Shown here in pieces: positions 22,659-29,848 of a stretch of DNA of 42,189 nucleotides. The notes beneath the pieces were generated by a model. That model did not search any database, was not told the origin of the DNA, and was given only the letters and a program-made list of their open reading frames with translations. The stretch is taken from assembly GCA_910585265.1 (NCBI GenBank), contig CAJUCA010000028.1, forward strand, positions 1 through 42,189, read 5' to 3'. Source of the stretch: an uncultured Oscillospiraceae bacterium. GTDB lineage: Bacteria; Bacillota; Clostridia; Oscillospirales; Oscillospiraceae. The position numbers were made by a program, and so were the translations under genes. Each line of letters begins with the position of its first letter. The stretch's first letter is position 1.

Positions 22659-24767
22659 CTATTTCGCCTCGAATACCAGCACGCTCCGGGGCCCGATGGT
22701 AAAGCGGTTCCCCCGCTGGAGGTAGGCCCCCTGCTCCTCCTGCCAGGTGCTCACCACCAGATGCCAGGACATGGAGGCGGGCAGCTGGGGCAGCTCCGCC
22801 TCCAGCTCGCACCAGTAGGCGTTGGAGGCCACATAGACCACCTGGGGGCCGCTCTCCCGCTCCCACCCGGCGAACATCACGCCCACATAGTGGTCGTGGC
22901 CGCCGAACTCCTCCTTCCAGGGCGCGGTGCCGTGGAAGCTCACGTCCGGGAAGCCGCAGGCCCCGTTGTTGGTGTTGGCCCGCAGCACCCGGTGGGCCTT
23001 GCGGAAGCGGATCATATACCGGAAGAACTCAAACAGCCCCCGGTTTTTCTCCAGCAGGGACCAGTCCATCCAGGAGGTGGCGTTGTCCTGGCAGTAGGCG
23101 TTGTTATTGCCGTGCTGGGTGTTGCCGAACTCGTCCCCCGCCAGGAACATGGGGATGCCCCGGGAGCACATCAGCAGGGTGATGGCGTTGCGCACCATCC
23201 TCTCCCGGAGCGCGTTCACCCCGGGGTCGTCCGTCTCCCCCTCCACGCCGCAGTTCCAGCTGTTGTTGTCGTTGGCCCCGTCGGTGTTGTTCCAGCCGTT
23301 CTTCTCGTTGTGCTTGTCGTTGTAGGCGTACAGGTCGTGGAGGGTGAACCCGTCGTGGCAGGTGAGGAAGTTCACCGAGGCGTTGCGCCGGGCCTGGGTG
23401 TCGTACAGGTCCTTGGAGCCGGTGAGCCGCAGGGCCGCGGCCTGGGCCATCCCCTCGTCCCCCTTGATATAGCGGCGCATATCGTCCCGGTACCGTCCGT
23501 TCCACTCCGCCCAGCGGTTCCACGCCGGGAAGGAGCCCACCTGGTACAGCCCCCCCGCGTCCCACGCCTCGGCGATGAGCTTCACATCCCCCAGAATGGG
23601 GTCGAAGGCCATGGCCTGGAGCAGGGGCGGGGACACCATGGGCGCGCCGTTCTCGTCCCGGCCCAGGATGGAGGCCAGGTCGAACCGGAAGCCGTCCACC
23701 CGGTAGGTGGTCACCCAGTAGCGCAGGCAGTCCAGGATCATCTGGTGGACGATGGGGTGGTTGCAGTTCAGGGTGTTGCCGCAGCCGGAGAAATTGTAGT
23801 AGTACCCCTCCGGCGTCAGCAGGTAATAGATGTTGTTGTCAAAGCCCTTGAAGGAGAAGAAGGGCCCCATCTCGTTCCCCTCGGCGGTGTGGTTGAACAC
23901 CACGTCCAGGTAGACCTCGATCCCCTTCTGCTTGCAGGCCTGGATGAACCGCTTCAGCTCGTTCCCCTCCCGGTTATACTCGGCGGAGGCGGTGTAGCTG
24001 GTGTTGGGGGCGAAGAAGCTGACGGTGTTATAGCCCCAGTAGTTGTAGAGCTTCTGTCCGTCCACCTCCCGGTAGTCCAGCATCTCGTCGAACTCGAAGA
24101 TGGGCATCAGCTCCACGGCGTTGACGCCCAGCTCCTCCAGGTAGGGCAGCTTTTCCATCAGCCCCGCGAAGGTGCCGGGACAGCGCACGTTGGAGGAGTC
24201 GTCCATGGTATACCCCCGGACGTGAAGCTCGTAGATGATCAGATCCTCCATGGGGATGAGGGGGTTGCGGGTGCTGCCCCAGTCGAAGTCGTCCTTCACC
24301 ACCCGGGCCTTGTAGTGCTGGCCGTGGGGCTGGGTCTTGCCCCACCCGCTCTGCCCGGTGACGGCCTTGGCATAGGGGTCCAGCAGATACCGGGTTTTGT
24401 CGTAGATCAGGCCCCGCTCCGGCTCATAGGGTCCGTCCACCCGGTAGGCGTACTCAAACTCCTGGATATTCAGCTTGAACACAATCATGGAGTACACGTT
24501 CCCGATCCGGTAGTGCTCCGGGAAGGGCAGGACGGCGAAGGGCTCGTCCTGCTCCCGGTGGAACAGCAGCAGCTCCACCGACGTGGCCCCCCTGGAGTGG
24601 ACGGTGAAGTTCACGCCGCCGGGGATGGCGGTGGCACCGTTGATGTCGTAAAAGCCGGGGCGCACCTCGAACCCGGCGATGAGGTCCAAGGGCACCAGGT
24701 GGATGGCCCGGGGCAGCACCCCGCTGACCGCGGGCGTCTCCGCCCTGGGCGGTTTCATTTCAGCCAT
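22659..24767 (-). CDS. glgX: Glycogen debranching enzyme, GlgX type (GH13)
   Basis: A 702-residue isoamylase-type enzyme that hydrolyses alpha-1,6 branches in glycogen or limit dextrin. An N-terminal CBM48-like beta domain (about 30-165) carries PGGVNFTVHSRGATSVELLLF. The GH13 barrel shows DVVFNHTAEG (region I, about 288), GFRFDLAS with the nucleophilic Asp (region II, about 360), LIAEAWD with the acid/base Glu (region III, about 397) and CHDGFTLHD (region IV, about 471). The Asn/Asp-rich loop after it (KHNEKNGWNNTDGANDNNSW) is characteristic of GlgX/TreX. ATG 24767 is 14 bases after the nitroreductase stop and has GAGGGGGG before it. No other glg genes are in the window. Confidence 0.93.
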   Translation of the reverse strand: MAEMKPPRAETPAVSGVLPRAIHLVPLDLIAGFEVRPGFYDINGATAIPGGVNFTVHSRGATSVELLLFHREQDEPFAVLPFPEHYRIGNVYSMIVFKLNIQEFEYAYRVDGPYEPERGLIYDKTRYLLDPYAKAVTGQSGWGKTQPHGQHYKARVVKDDFDWGSTRNPLIPMEDLIIYELHVRGYTMDDSSNVRCPGTFAGLMEKLPYLEELGVNAVELMPIFEFDEMLDYREVDGQKLYNYWGYNTVSFFAPNTSYTASAEYNREGNELKRFIQACKQKGIEVYLDVVFNHTAEGNEMGPFFSFKGFDNNIYYLLTPEGYYYNFSGCGNTLNCNHPIVHQMILDCLRYWVTTYRVDGFRFDLASILGRDENGAPMVSPPLLQAMAFDPILGDVKLIAEAWDAGGLYQVGSFPAWNRWAEWNGRYRDDMRRYIKGDEGMAQAAALRLTGSKDLYDTQARRNASVNFLTCHDGFTLHDLYAYNDKHNEKNGWNNTDGANDNNSWNCGVEGETDDPGVNALRERMVRNAITLLMCSRGIPMFLAGDEFGNTQHGNNNAYCQDNATSWMDWSLLEKNRGLFEFFRYMIRFRKAHRVLRANTNNGACGFPDVSFHGTAPWKEEFGGHDHYVGVMFAGWERESGPQVVYVASNAYWCELEAELPQLPASMSWHLVVSTWQEEQGAYLQRGNRFTIGPRSVLVFEAK

Positions 24768-24781
24768 GCGCCGTCCCCCCC

Positions 24782-25291
24782 TCAGCCCCGCAGCCAGGTC
24801 ACCCGGTCCGGCTCGTAGAAGCCCCGGGCGGGCGGGTCCTCGTCGGGCACGCCCACGGCGATGAGGGCCACGGGCAGGGACTGGGTGTTCAGCAGCTCCT
24901 GGACCTTGGACAGCCGGGGGCTGGGCCAGCAGCCGCACCAGCAGGTGCCATAGCCCAGGGCCGCCGCCTGGAGCAGCAGGTTTTCCACCGCCGCCCCGCA
25001 GTCCAGGGGCCAGTAGCCCGCCACCCTGCCCGTCTGGGCCTCCGGCCGCCCGCACACCACGATGGCCAGGGACGCGGTGTCCAGCATGGCGGCGAAGGGG
25101 TGGGCGTAGCGCAGCTTGGACTTCAGCCCCTGGTCCTCCACTACGAAGAACTCCCAGGGGCGGGTGTTCCGCGCGCTGGGGGCCATCATGGCCGCCTCCA
25201 GCATGAGCTTCACGTCCTCCTCGGGCACCGGGGCTCCGGCCTTGTACTTGCGGATGCTCCGCCGGGCGCGGATGGTCTGGGTACAATCCAT
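24782..25291 (-). CDS. Nitroreductase family FMN-dependent oxidoreductase
   Basis: A 169-residue FMN protein. It opens with the family signature TIRARRSIRKYKAGAPVPEEDV, continues with AAMMAPSARNTRPWEFFVVED (FMN phosphate and isoalloxazine contacts), and later has DCGAAVENLLLQAAALGYGTCW and ALIAVGVPDE. Such enzymes reduce nitro groups, quinones or flavins with NAD(P)H; the natural substrate is unknown. ATG 25291 has an excellent AAGGAGG 7 bases before it. A strong terminator hairpin ends only about 13 bases before that ribosome site, so expression must come by read-through or attenuation, as I see no promoter in between. Confidence 0.93.
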   Translation of the reverse strand: MDCTQTIRARRSIRKYKAGAPVPEEDVKLMLEAAMMAPSARNTRPWEFFVVEDQGLKSKLRYAHPFAAMLDTASLAIVVCGRPEAQTGRVAGYWPLDCGAAVENLLLQAAALGYGTCWCGCWPSPRLSKVQELLNTQSLPVALIAVGVPDEDPPARGFYEPDRVTWLRG

Positions 25292-25310
25292 GTTATAACC
25301 TCCTTCATTC

Positions 25311-25340
25311 AAAAAAAGCGGGCGGGCTTCCGCCCGCCCG
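25311..25340 (-). terminator. Strong terminator or attenuator just upstream of the nitroreductase gene
   Basis: On the minus strand CGGGCGGGC (9-bp stem, loop GGAA) is followed by seven T residues (25311-25317). It may end the P-loop gene transcript, or act as an attenuator for the nitroreductase-glgX-malic enzyme genes. Confidence 0.85.
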
Positions 25341-25357
25341 GTCAGGGTTGCTCACTT

Positions 25358-25519
25358 AGAACCTGCATTCACAACCTCAAACGCCGTCTGGCCGGGTCTT
25401 TTCCCGCCATCCAGCGTTAAATTTTCTTGCAATACACAAAGTATTCCTGCGAAAATTTGCCTTGTCTGGCGAAAAAATCCCTCGCCCAGCCGGCATCCTC
25501 GGCTGTGAAAACAGGTTCT
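25358..25519. repeat. Fold-back repeat element, copy A (about 162 bp)
   Basis: The ends are inverted: AGAACCTGCATTCACAACC on the left, and reading inward from the right AGAACCTGTTTTCACAGCC. The similarity between halves continues to the centre, so the whole element can fold as one long imperfect hairpin tipped by AATAC-ACAAA-GTATT (25430-25444). It shares length, design and apex with copy B (29554-29716). Its right end supplies the TAA stop of the P-loop gene (25519-25521). Confidence 0.85.
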
Positions 25520-25929
25520 TAGAAATATTTCTTCACGCCCTCGCTGGCCTTGGACGCGTCCTCGCTGATGGACACGGTGTACTTGATGCCGCTTTTCTCG
25601 GAGAAGCTCTCCAGCCAGTCCAGGAAGGGCTCCACGTCCTCGTTGCCCACGGTGGGCACCAGCTTGTTCAGGCTCTCGATGAACACGTGGGTGATGTCGT
25701 AGTTGCTGGCGTACAGGCCGTACAGGAAGCCCCGCAGGGTGTCGTAGTTGGGGATATTGTAATCAGAGGTATCGACCAGCCGGATTGAGTAATGGATGTC
25801 GTAGTTCAGCTTGGAATTGTGGGCGATGGCCACCACGTTGCCGTGCTCCGTATCCACCGCGGTATTGATGAGGTCGATCATCTGCTTGGTCTTTCCGGTG
25901 CCCTTCAGGCCCATGATTACCTTGACCAT
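25519..25929 (-). CDS. Small P-loop ATPase-like protein of unknown function
   Basis: A 136-residue protein starting MVKVIMGLKGTGKTKQMIDL, a Walker A motif (GLKGTGKT, residues 7-14) at the very N-terminus. A later ITHVFIESL segment may be a degenerate Walker B without the usual DE. Database entries of this kind are sometimes labelled PilT-like, which the sequence does not support: there is no secretion-ATPase core. It is about half the size of a normal P-loop NTPase domain. ATG 25929 follows AAGGAGTGA. The stop codon is formed at the edge of repeat element A, so the last codons may have been altered by its insertion. Confidence 0.8.
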   Translation of the reverse strand: MVKVIMGLKGTGKTKQMIDLINTAVDTEHGNVVAIAHNSKLNYDIHYSIRLVDTSDYNIPNYDTLRGFLYGLYASNYDITHVFIESLNKLVPTVGNEDVEPFLDWLESFSEKSGIKYTVSISEDASKASEGVKKYF

Positions 25930-25981
25930 TTTCGATCACTCCTTACTTGAGTATAGAGGGGAGTCCCTCTGTGATAGTCCC

Positions 25982-26010
25982 ATGTTACCATGATCCGGAG
26001 AAAATTTCAA
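25982..26010 (-). promoter_or_regulatory. Promoter of the P-loop protein gene
   Basis: Minus strand TTGAAA (26005-26010), 17-base spacer, TAACAT (25982-25987). The leader includes a small AGAGGG/CCCTCT stem (about 25956-25972). Confidence 0.55.
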
Positions 26011-26069
26011 TACAGGAAAACAAAGTTCATGGAAATTTCGGAAAATCCCTTCCGGGGCGGAGGGAGGGG

Positions 26070-26098
26070 TTGCAAGGCCGGGGCGGATGGGGTATACT
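26070..26098 (+). promoter_or_regulatory. Promoter of the flavin reductase-asparaginase operon
   Basis: TTGCAA (26070-26075), 17-base spacer, TATACT (26093-26098), 33 bases upstream of ATG 26132. Confidence 0.75.
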
Positions 26099-26131
26099 TG
26101 TCCCGCAACATTCCACCAGGAGGGATTTGGT

Positions 26132-26689
26132 ATGGCAAGCTGTATAATCTCCTTCAGCGGCCGGAAGGACGGGAACTGCGCCGCCATCGCCCGGACGCTG
26201 CTGGGGGCCCTGGCGGGGGAGGCCCGGTGCTTCGGCTTCTCCGCCCTGCGCGTCCCGCCCTGCGGCGGGTGCGGGTACGAGTGCTTCCAGGCCCGGGAGG
26301 CCTGCCCCTATTTCAGCGACCCGGCCTTTTCCATCTATGAGGCCATTACGGACAGCGATCTGTCCTATTTTATTGTGCCCAACTACTGCGATTACCCCTG
26401 CGCCAACTTCTTTATCTTCAACGAGCGCAGCCAGTGCTTTTTCCAGCACCACCCGGAGCTGTTGGAGCGGTACGAGCGGGTCCCCAAAAAATTCATCGTT
26501 GTCAGCAACACCGGCCAGGACAACTTCACCGCGGCCTTCCAATACCACACGGGGGACGCGCCGCCGGAGGTGCTGTTCCTCTCCGCCCGCCGCTTCGGCA
26601 AAGCCAGTATACAGGGGGATCTCATGGATTCTCCGGAGGCCCGGGACACGGTGCTCCGCTTTATGGACAGACAGGAGACGCTGAAATGA
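26132..26689 (+). CDS. NAD(P)H-dependent FMN reductase-like flavodoxin-fold protein
   Basis: A 185-residue flavodoxin-fold protein. The FMN phosphate loop is at the N-terminus (IISFSGRKDGNCAAIA), followed by a cysteine-rich turn PPCGGCGYECF...ACPYFSD, which resembles iron-sulfur flavoproteins and related reductases of anaerobes. A later IVVSNTGQDNF segment lies where the flavin ring would be contacted. ATG 26132 has AGGAGGGA 7 bases before it. The asparaginase gene starts inside its stop codon (ATGA), so the two are coupled. The cysteines may bind a metal or cluster; the substrate is unknown. Confidence 0.8.
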   Translation: MASCIISFSGRKDGNCAAIARTLLGALAGEARCFGFSALRVPPCGGCGYECFQAREACPYFSDPAFSIYEAITDSDLSYFIVPNYCDYPCANFFIFNERSQCFFQHHPELLERYERVPKKFIVVSNTGQDNFTAAFQYHTGDAPPEVLFLSARRFGKASIQGDLMDSPEARDTVLRFMDRQETLK

Positions 26690-27714
26690 AACGCATTTTA
26701 CTGCTCACCACCGGCGGCACCATCGCCTCCCGGCTCACCGACGAGGGTCTGGCCCCCGGCCTGGACGGGGAGAACCTGGCCCGATACCTGGGGGGCCTGC
26801 CGGACAGCTATGACCTCACCGTCCGGGACATCCTCCACCTGGACTCCTCCAACATCCAGCCGGAGGAGTGGCGGCTCATCGCCCGGCACGTCTACGCCGC
26901 CCGGGACGGCTTTGACGGCATCGTCATCTCCCACGGCACCGACACCATGGCCTACACCGCCTCCGTCCTCAGCTACATGGTGCGGAACATCCCCATACCC
27001 GTGGTGCTCACCGGGGCCCAGCTGCCCATCGAGCACCCCCTCACCGACGGGCTGGACAATCTCCGCACCGCCTTCGCCATGGCGGCCTCCGGCTGTCCGG
27101 GGGTGTTCCTGGCCTTCGACCGGCGGGTGATGCTGGGCTGCCGCGCCGTGAAAACCCACACCACCGCCTTCGGCGCGTTCGAGAGCGTCAACTGGCCCCT
27201 GGTGGCCCGTGTGGACGGGGCGGGGCTGAACCTGCGGGAGGAGGCCATCCCCCCGGTGTCCGGCCCCTGCGTCCTCCGGGACGCCCTGTGCCAGCAGGTG
27301 TTCCTCATCAAGCTCACCCCCGGCCTGGACCCGGAGATCTTCGATATGCTGCTGCGGATGCACTACCGGGGGGTGGTCATTGAGGCCTTCGGGGCGGGGG
27401 GCCTCCACTTCATCCGCCGCAACCTCATTGAGAAGCTCCACAACGCCGCCCAGGCGGGGATGGCGGTGGTGGTGTGCAGCCAGTGCCTCTATGAGAGCAG
27501 CAACTTCACCCTCTACCAGGCGGGGCAGAAGGCCCTGGCCCAGGGGGTGATCCAGGGCTACGACATGACCACCGAGGGGGCCGTCACCAAGCTGATGTGG
27601 GCCCTGGGCCAGGCGGACAGCCTGGACGAGGTGCGGGCACTGTTCGCCCGGAGCCTGTGCGGGGAAATCGGAAGCGCGGAGAAGCGGACGGCGAGGGAGC
27701 TTGGAGCGGAGTGA
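26686..27714 (+). CDS. ansA: L-asparaginase (type I/II family)
   Basis: A 342-residue amidohydrolase converting L-asparagine to aspartate and ammonia. Both catalytic threonine motifs are present: LLTTGGTIAS (nucleophile Thr12) and ISHGTDTMAYTA, with VVLTGAQLPIEHPLTDG after. There is no signal peptide, so a cytosolic, AnsA-like enzyme is likely. Its ATG overlaps the flavin reductase stop. The last 15 codons (EIGSAEKRTARELGAE) fall in a direct repeat that recurs 141 bases downstream as non-coding DNA, so the C-terminus may have been replaced by repeat sequence. Confidence 0.93.
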   Translation: MKRILLLTTGGTIASRLTDEGLAPGLDGENLARYLGGLPDSYDLTVRDILHLDSSNIQPEEWRLIARHVYAARDGFDGIVISHGTDTMAYTASVLSYMVRNIPIPVVLTGAQLPIEHPLTDGLDNLRTAFAMAASGCPGVFLAFDRRVMLGCRAVKTHTTAFGAFESVNWPLVARVDGAGLNLREEAIPPVSGPCVLRDALCQQVFLIKLTPGLDPEIFDMLLRMHYRGVVIEAFGAGGLHFIRRNLIEKLHNAAQAGMAVVVCSQCLYESSNFTLYQAGQKALAQGVIQGYDMTTEGAVTKLMWALGQADSLDEVRALFARSLCGEIGSAEKRTARELGAE

Positions 27715-27715
27715 A
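27670..27715 (+). repeat. Direct repeat, copy 1, overlapping the 3' end of ansA
   Basis: It begins GGAAGCGCGGAGAAGCGGAC and ends GGAGCGGAGTGAA, with 23 identical bases at the start compared with copy 2. Here it encodes the asparaginase C-terminus and includes its TGA. Confidence 0.8.
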
Positions 27716-27810
27716 AGCAAAAGCCCAGGGCCCGCGCAGCGGGACCGGGTTTTGCTTGAACCGCAGCGAAAGCGACCGAGCGTCCCGGCCGCTTCGCAGC
27801 GTGACAACGC

Positions 27811-27856
27811 GGAAGCGCGGAGAAGCGGACGGCGGGGAAGTCTGGAGCAGAGTGAA
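27811..27856 (+). repeat. Direct repeat, copy 2, intergenic
   Basis: Same sequence as copy 1 apart from a few substitutions (ends GGAGCAGAGTGAA). The DNA between the two copies is rich in AGCGAAAGCG-like words, the style of intergenic repeat seen in GC-rich Clostridia. Confidence 0.8.
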
Positions 27857-27880
27857 CGCAGCGCGAAACGCGAAAACAAC

Positions 27881-27913
27881 GGGGACGGTTGGCATCCGTC
27901 CCCGCCGCTTTTT
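27881..27913 (+). terminator. Terminator of the flavin reductase-asparaginase operon
   Basis: GGGGACGG pairs with CCGTCCCC (27881-27903), followed after five bases by TTTTTATT. The opposing regulator gene ends on top of the T-run. Confidence 0.65.
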
Positions 27914-28286
27914 ATTCCAGCCCCATGTCCCGGTGGATGTGCGCCCGGAGGGCGTCGAAGGACTCCACGCTCAAATCGTGTTCGATCCGGCAGGCGTCGG
28001 CGGCGGCCACGTCCTCCGCCACCCCCAGGTGGATCAGCCACTTGGTCAGCAGCAGGTGCCGCTCGTAGATCCGCTGGGCGATCTCCAGCCCCTCCGCCGT
28101 CAGGGTGAGGAAGCCCCCCTCGTCCATCACCACGAAGCCCCCCTCCCGGAGCAGGCTCATGGCCCGGCTGACGCTGGGCTTGGAGAAGCCCAGCCGCTGG
28201 GCCACGTCGATGGACCGCACCGGCCCCTGCTCCCCCAGGGCCAGGATGGCCTCCAGGTAGTTTTCTGCGGACTCGTGTATGTTCAC
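27912..28286 (-). CDS. DtxR/MntR-family metal-dependent transcriptional regulator
   Basis: A 124-residue regulator. The winged helix is at about 3-65 (IHESAENYLEAILALGEQG, VAQRLGFSKPSVSRAMSLLREGGFV), then the metal-binding and dimerisation domain at about 70-124 (RHLLLTKWLIHLGVAEDVAAADACRIEHDLS). The Cys-x-x-Glu-His in ACRIEHDLS is the usual ligand cluster of the family. The start is GTG 28286, which has GGAGGTG 6 bases upstream. It controls iron or manganese homeostasis in relatives. The Mn-efflux gene mntP at 36734 has its own riboswitch. With no SH3-like domain it is closer to MntR than to DtxR. Confidence 0.92.
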   Translation of the reverse strand: MNIHESAENYLEAILALGEQGPVRSIDVAQRLGFSKPSVSRAMSLLREGGFVVMDEGGFLTLTAEGLEIAQRIYERHLLLTKWLIHLGVAEDVAAADACRIEHDLSVESFDALRAHIHRDMGLE

Positions 28287-28353
28287 CCAATCCACCTCCA
28301 GGACAGGCCCCGCCCGGGCGGGCGGGTTTGCCATCGCTTACTGAGATGAGGAC

Positions 28354-28382
28354 AGTATACCATACTCCCCCGCCGATGGCAA
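28354..28382 (-). promoter_or_regulatory. Promoter and possible operator of the DtxR-family gene
   Basis: Minus strand TTGCCA (28377-28382), 17-base spacer, TATACT (28354-28359). The -10 is part of the dyad AGTAT-ACC-ATACT (28354-28366), a candidate auto-regulatory site. A GC-rich palindrome (about 28308-28325) lies in the leader. Confidence 0.65.
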
Positions 28383-28412
28383 CGGGAATTTTCCGCCCCC
28401 CTCCCGGCGGCA

Positions 28413-28441
28413 TTGCAATTTTTTCCCGGATGTGATATGAT
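28413..28441 (+). promoter_or_regulatory. Promoter of the ATP-grasp gene
   Basis: TTGCAA (28413-28418), 17-base spacer, TATGAT (28436-28441), 41 bases upstream of ATG 28483. Confidence 0.7.
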
Positions 28442-28482
28442 ATTCACAATTTTGAGACGGCCCAGGGCCGGGGAGGTTTTCC

Positions 28483-29511
28483 ATGGGAAACGCGAAATTC
28501 TTAATCCAGCGGGTGCTGGACATGAACTACAGGGCCATGCTGGACACCATCGGCCAGATCCACAAGCGCACGGGCCGCTCCCGCTGGTGGATCTTCCAGG
28601 ATATGCGCCGCTGCGCCACCAAATACGGCGCGGGCTACGTGGATTACAACCTGTTCGAGCTGTACGACCTCACCCCCGAGCTGCGGGACACCTACCTGAC
28701 CCGCGCCCGGAACAACGAGATGGTGGTGAAGTATAACAGCAAGGCCGCCATGGACGAGCTGGACGACAAGGCCAAATTCAACGCCCGCTTCGCGGACTTC
28801 CTCCGCCGGGACTGGGTGCACGTCACCGGGGAGAACCGGGACGAGGTGCTGGACTTCCTGTCCCGGCACCAGTTCTTCATGTCCAAGCCCACCCACGGCT
28901 GCTGCGGCCGGGGGATCGAAAAGCTGAACACCGCCGACTTCCCCTCCCTGGACGCGCTGTATGAGCGGCTGCTGAAGCAGGCCCCCGACCTGGAGCTGGA
29001 GGAGCTGATCGTCCAGCATCCGGATCTCAACGCCATCTACCCCGGCTCCATCAACACCGCCCGGATCGTCACCCTCCGGGGCAAACGGGGGAAGGTCTAC
29101 TTCATCGCCGCCCTGCTGCGCGTCGGCAACGGCAAATTTGTGGATAACTTCGACAACGGCGGAATGCTGGCCCCGGTGGACCTGGACACGGGCACCATCA
29201 CCGGGGTGGCGGTGGACAAATACAAAAACGTCTACGAGAAGCACCCCGCCACCGGCGCGGCCATCATGGGCAGCGTCATTCCCAACTGGGACAAGGCCAA
29301 GGAGCTGGTCACCCGGGCCGCCCCCCTCATCCCGGAGGTGCGGTACGTGGGGTGGGACGTGTGCTTCACCCCCGGCGGCCCCTGCCTGGTGGAGGGGAAC
29401 CAGTACCCCGCCCACGACCTGTACCAGCACCCGGTGCAGACCCCGGACCGGGTGGGCCTCATGCCCCGCATCCGGGCGGTGGAGGCGGAGGAGGCCAAGC
29501 TGAACGGATAA
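28483..29511 (+). CDS. Sugar-transfer-associated ATP-grasp protein
   Basis: A 342-residue protein of the ATP-grasp superfamily, closest by pattern to the set often found near polysaccharide or sugar-transfer genes. N-terminal helices are at 1-90. The ATP-grasp core follows with FMSKPTHGCCGRGIEKL (glycine-rich ATP loop), LEELIVQHPDLNAIYPGSINTARIVTL and, near the end, PEVRYVGWDVCFTPGGPCLVEGNQYP, where WDVxxTPxGPxLVEGN carries the magnesium ligands. Such enzymes join a carboxylate to an amine or alcohol through an acyl phosphate. The substrate is not predictable. ATG 28483 has GGGGAGG 6 bases before it; it is monocistronic with its own terminator. Confidence 0.85.
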   Translation: MGNAKFLIQRVLDMNYRAMLDTIGQIHKRTGRSRWWIFQDMRRCATKYGAGYVDYNLFELYDLTPELRDTYLTRARNNEMVVKYNSKAAMDELDDKAKFNARFADFLRRDWVHVTGENRDEVLDFLSRHQFFMSKPTHGCCGRGIEKLNTADFPSLDALYERLLKQAPDLELEELIVQHPDLNAIYPGSINTARIVTLRGKRGKVYFIAALLRVGNGKFVDNFDNGGMLAPVDLDTGTITGVAVDKYKNVYEKHPATGAAIMGSVIPNWDKAKELVTRAAPLIPEVRYVGWDVCFTPGGPCLVEGNQYPAHDLYQHPVQTPDRVGLMPRIRAVEAEEAKLNG

Positions 29512-29518
29512 GCTCCCG

Positions 29519-29546
29519 GCCCCGGGCAGAACGCCCGGGGCTTTTT
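29519..29546 (+). terminator. Terminator of the ATP-grasp gene
   Basis: A 9-bp perfect stem GCCCCGGGC / GCCCGGGGC with loop AGAAC, then TTTTT. Confidence 0.92.
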
Positions 29547-29553
29547 CCATCTC

Positions 29554-29716
29554 AGAGCCTGTTTGAAATCTATCAAAACGCCATCCCGGCACATCTTTTT
29601 CCGCTGGGCCGCGTTGACTTGACTTGAAATACACAAAGTATTCCTGCGTCAAATCGCCTTGCCCAGCGAAAAAATCTGTGCCCGTCTGGCATTCCGCCAG
29701 ATTTTAAACAGGCTCT
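29554..29716. repeat. Fold-back repeat element, copy B (163 bp)
   Basis: Termini AGAGCCTGTTTGAAATCT (29554-29571) and, inverted, AGAGCCTGTTTAAAATCT (29699-29716), 17 of 18 identical. Inner segments also match between arms: GGCACATCTTTTTCCGCTGGGC on one side and GGGCACAGATTTTTTCGCTGGGC on the other, differing mainly by short gaps. The apex AATACACAAAGTATTCCTGC (from 29629) is identical to copy A. It sits in the gap 29512-30027, which also holds a terminator, a promoter and an unusual leader; no gene is seen there. Confidence 0.85.
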
Positions 29717-29794
29717 CAGACAGGCAGGTTTTTCCTTTTGCCGGAAATCTCCGGTTTTCCGGCAAAAATTTTGTGAAAACCGCAGAGGAACCCC

Positions 29795-29824
29795 TTGACA
29801 GCCCCTGGGCCTCTTTGTTAAAAT
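29795..29824 (+). promoter_or_regulatory. Promoter of the MsmK-type gene
   Basis: TTGACA (29795-29800), 18-base spacer, TAAAAT (29819-29824). The predicted transcript has a leader of nearly 200 bases before ATG 30028. Confidence 0.75.
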
Positions 29825-29848
29825 CAGAACAGCGAATCCCCAAAACCA

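Noticed and set aside
22644..24818. 724-codon open frame on the plus strand opposite glgX
   Set aside because: Antisense shadow of the debranching enzyme gene, without a ribosome site or domain.
25358..25519. Fold-back element A considered as a CRISPR leader or IS fragment
   Set aside because: There is a single unit with inverted ends, no transposase fragment and no repeat/spacer periodicity.
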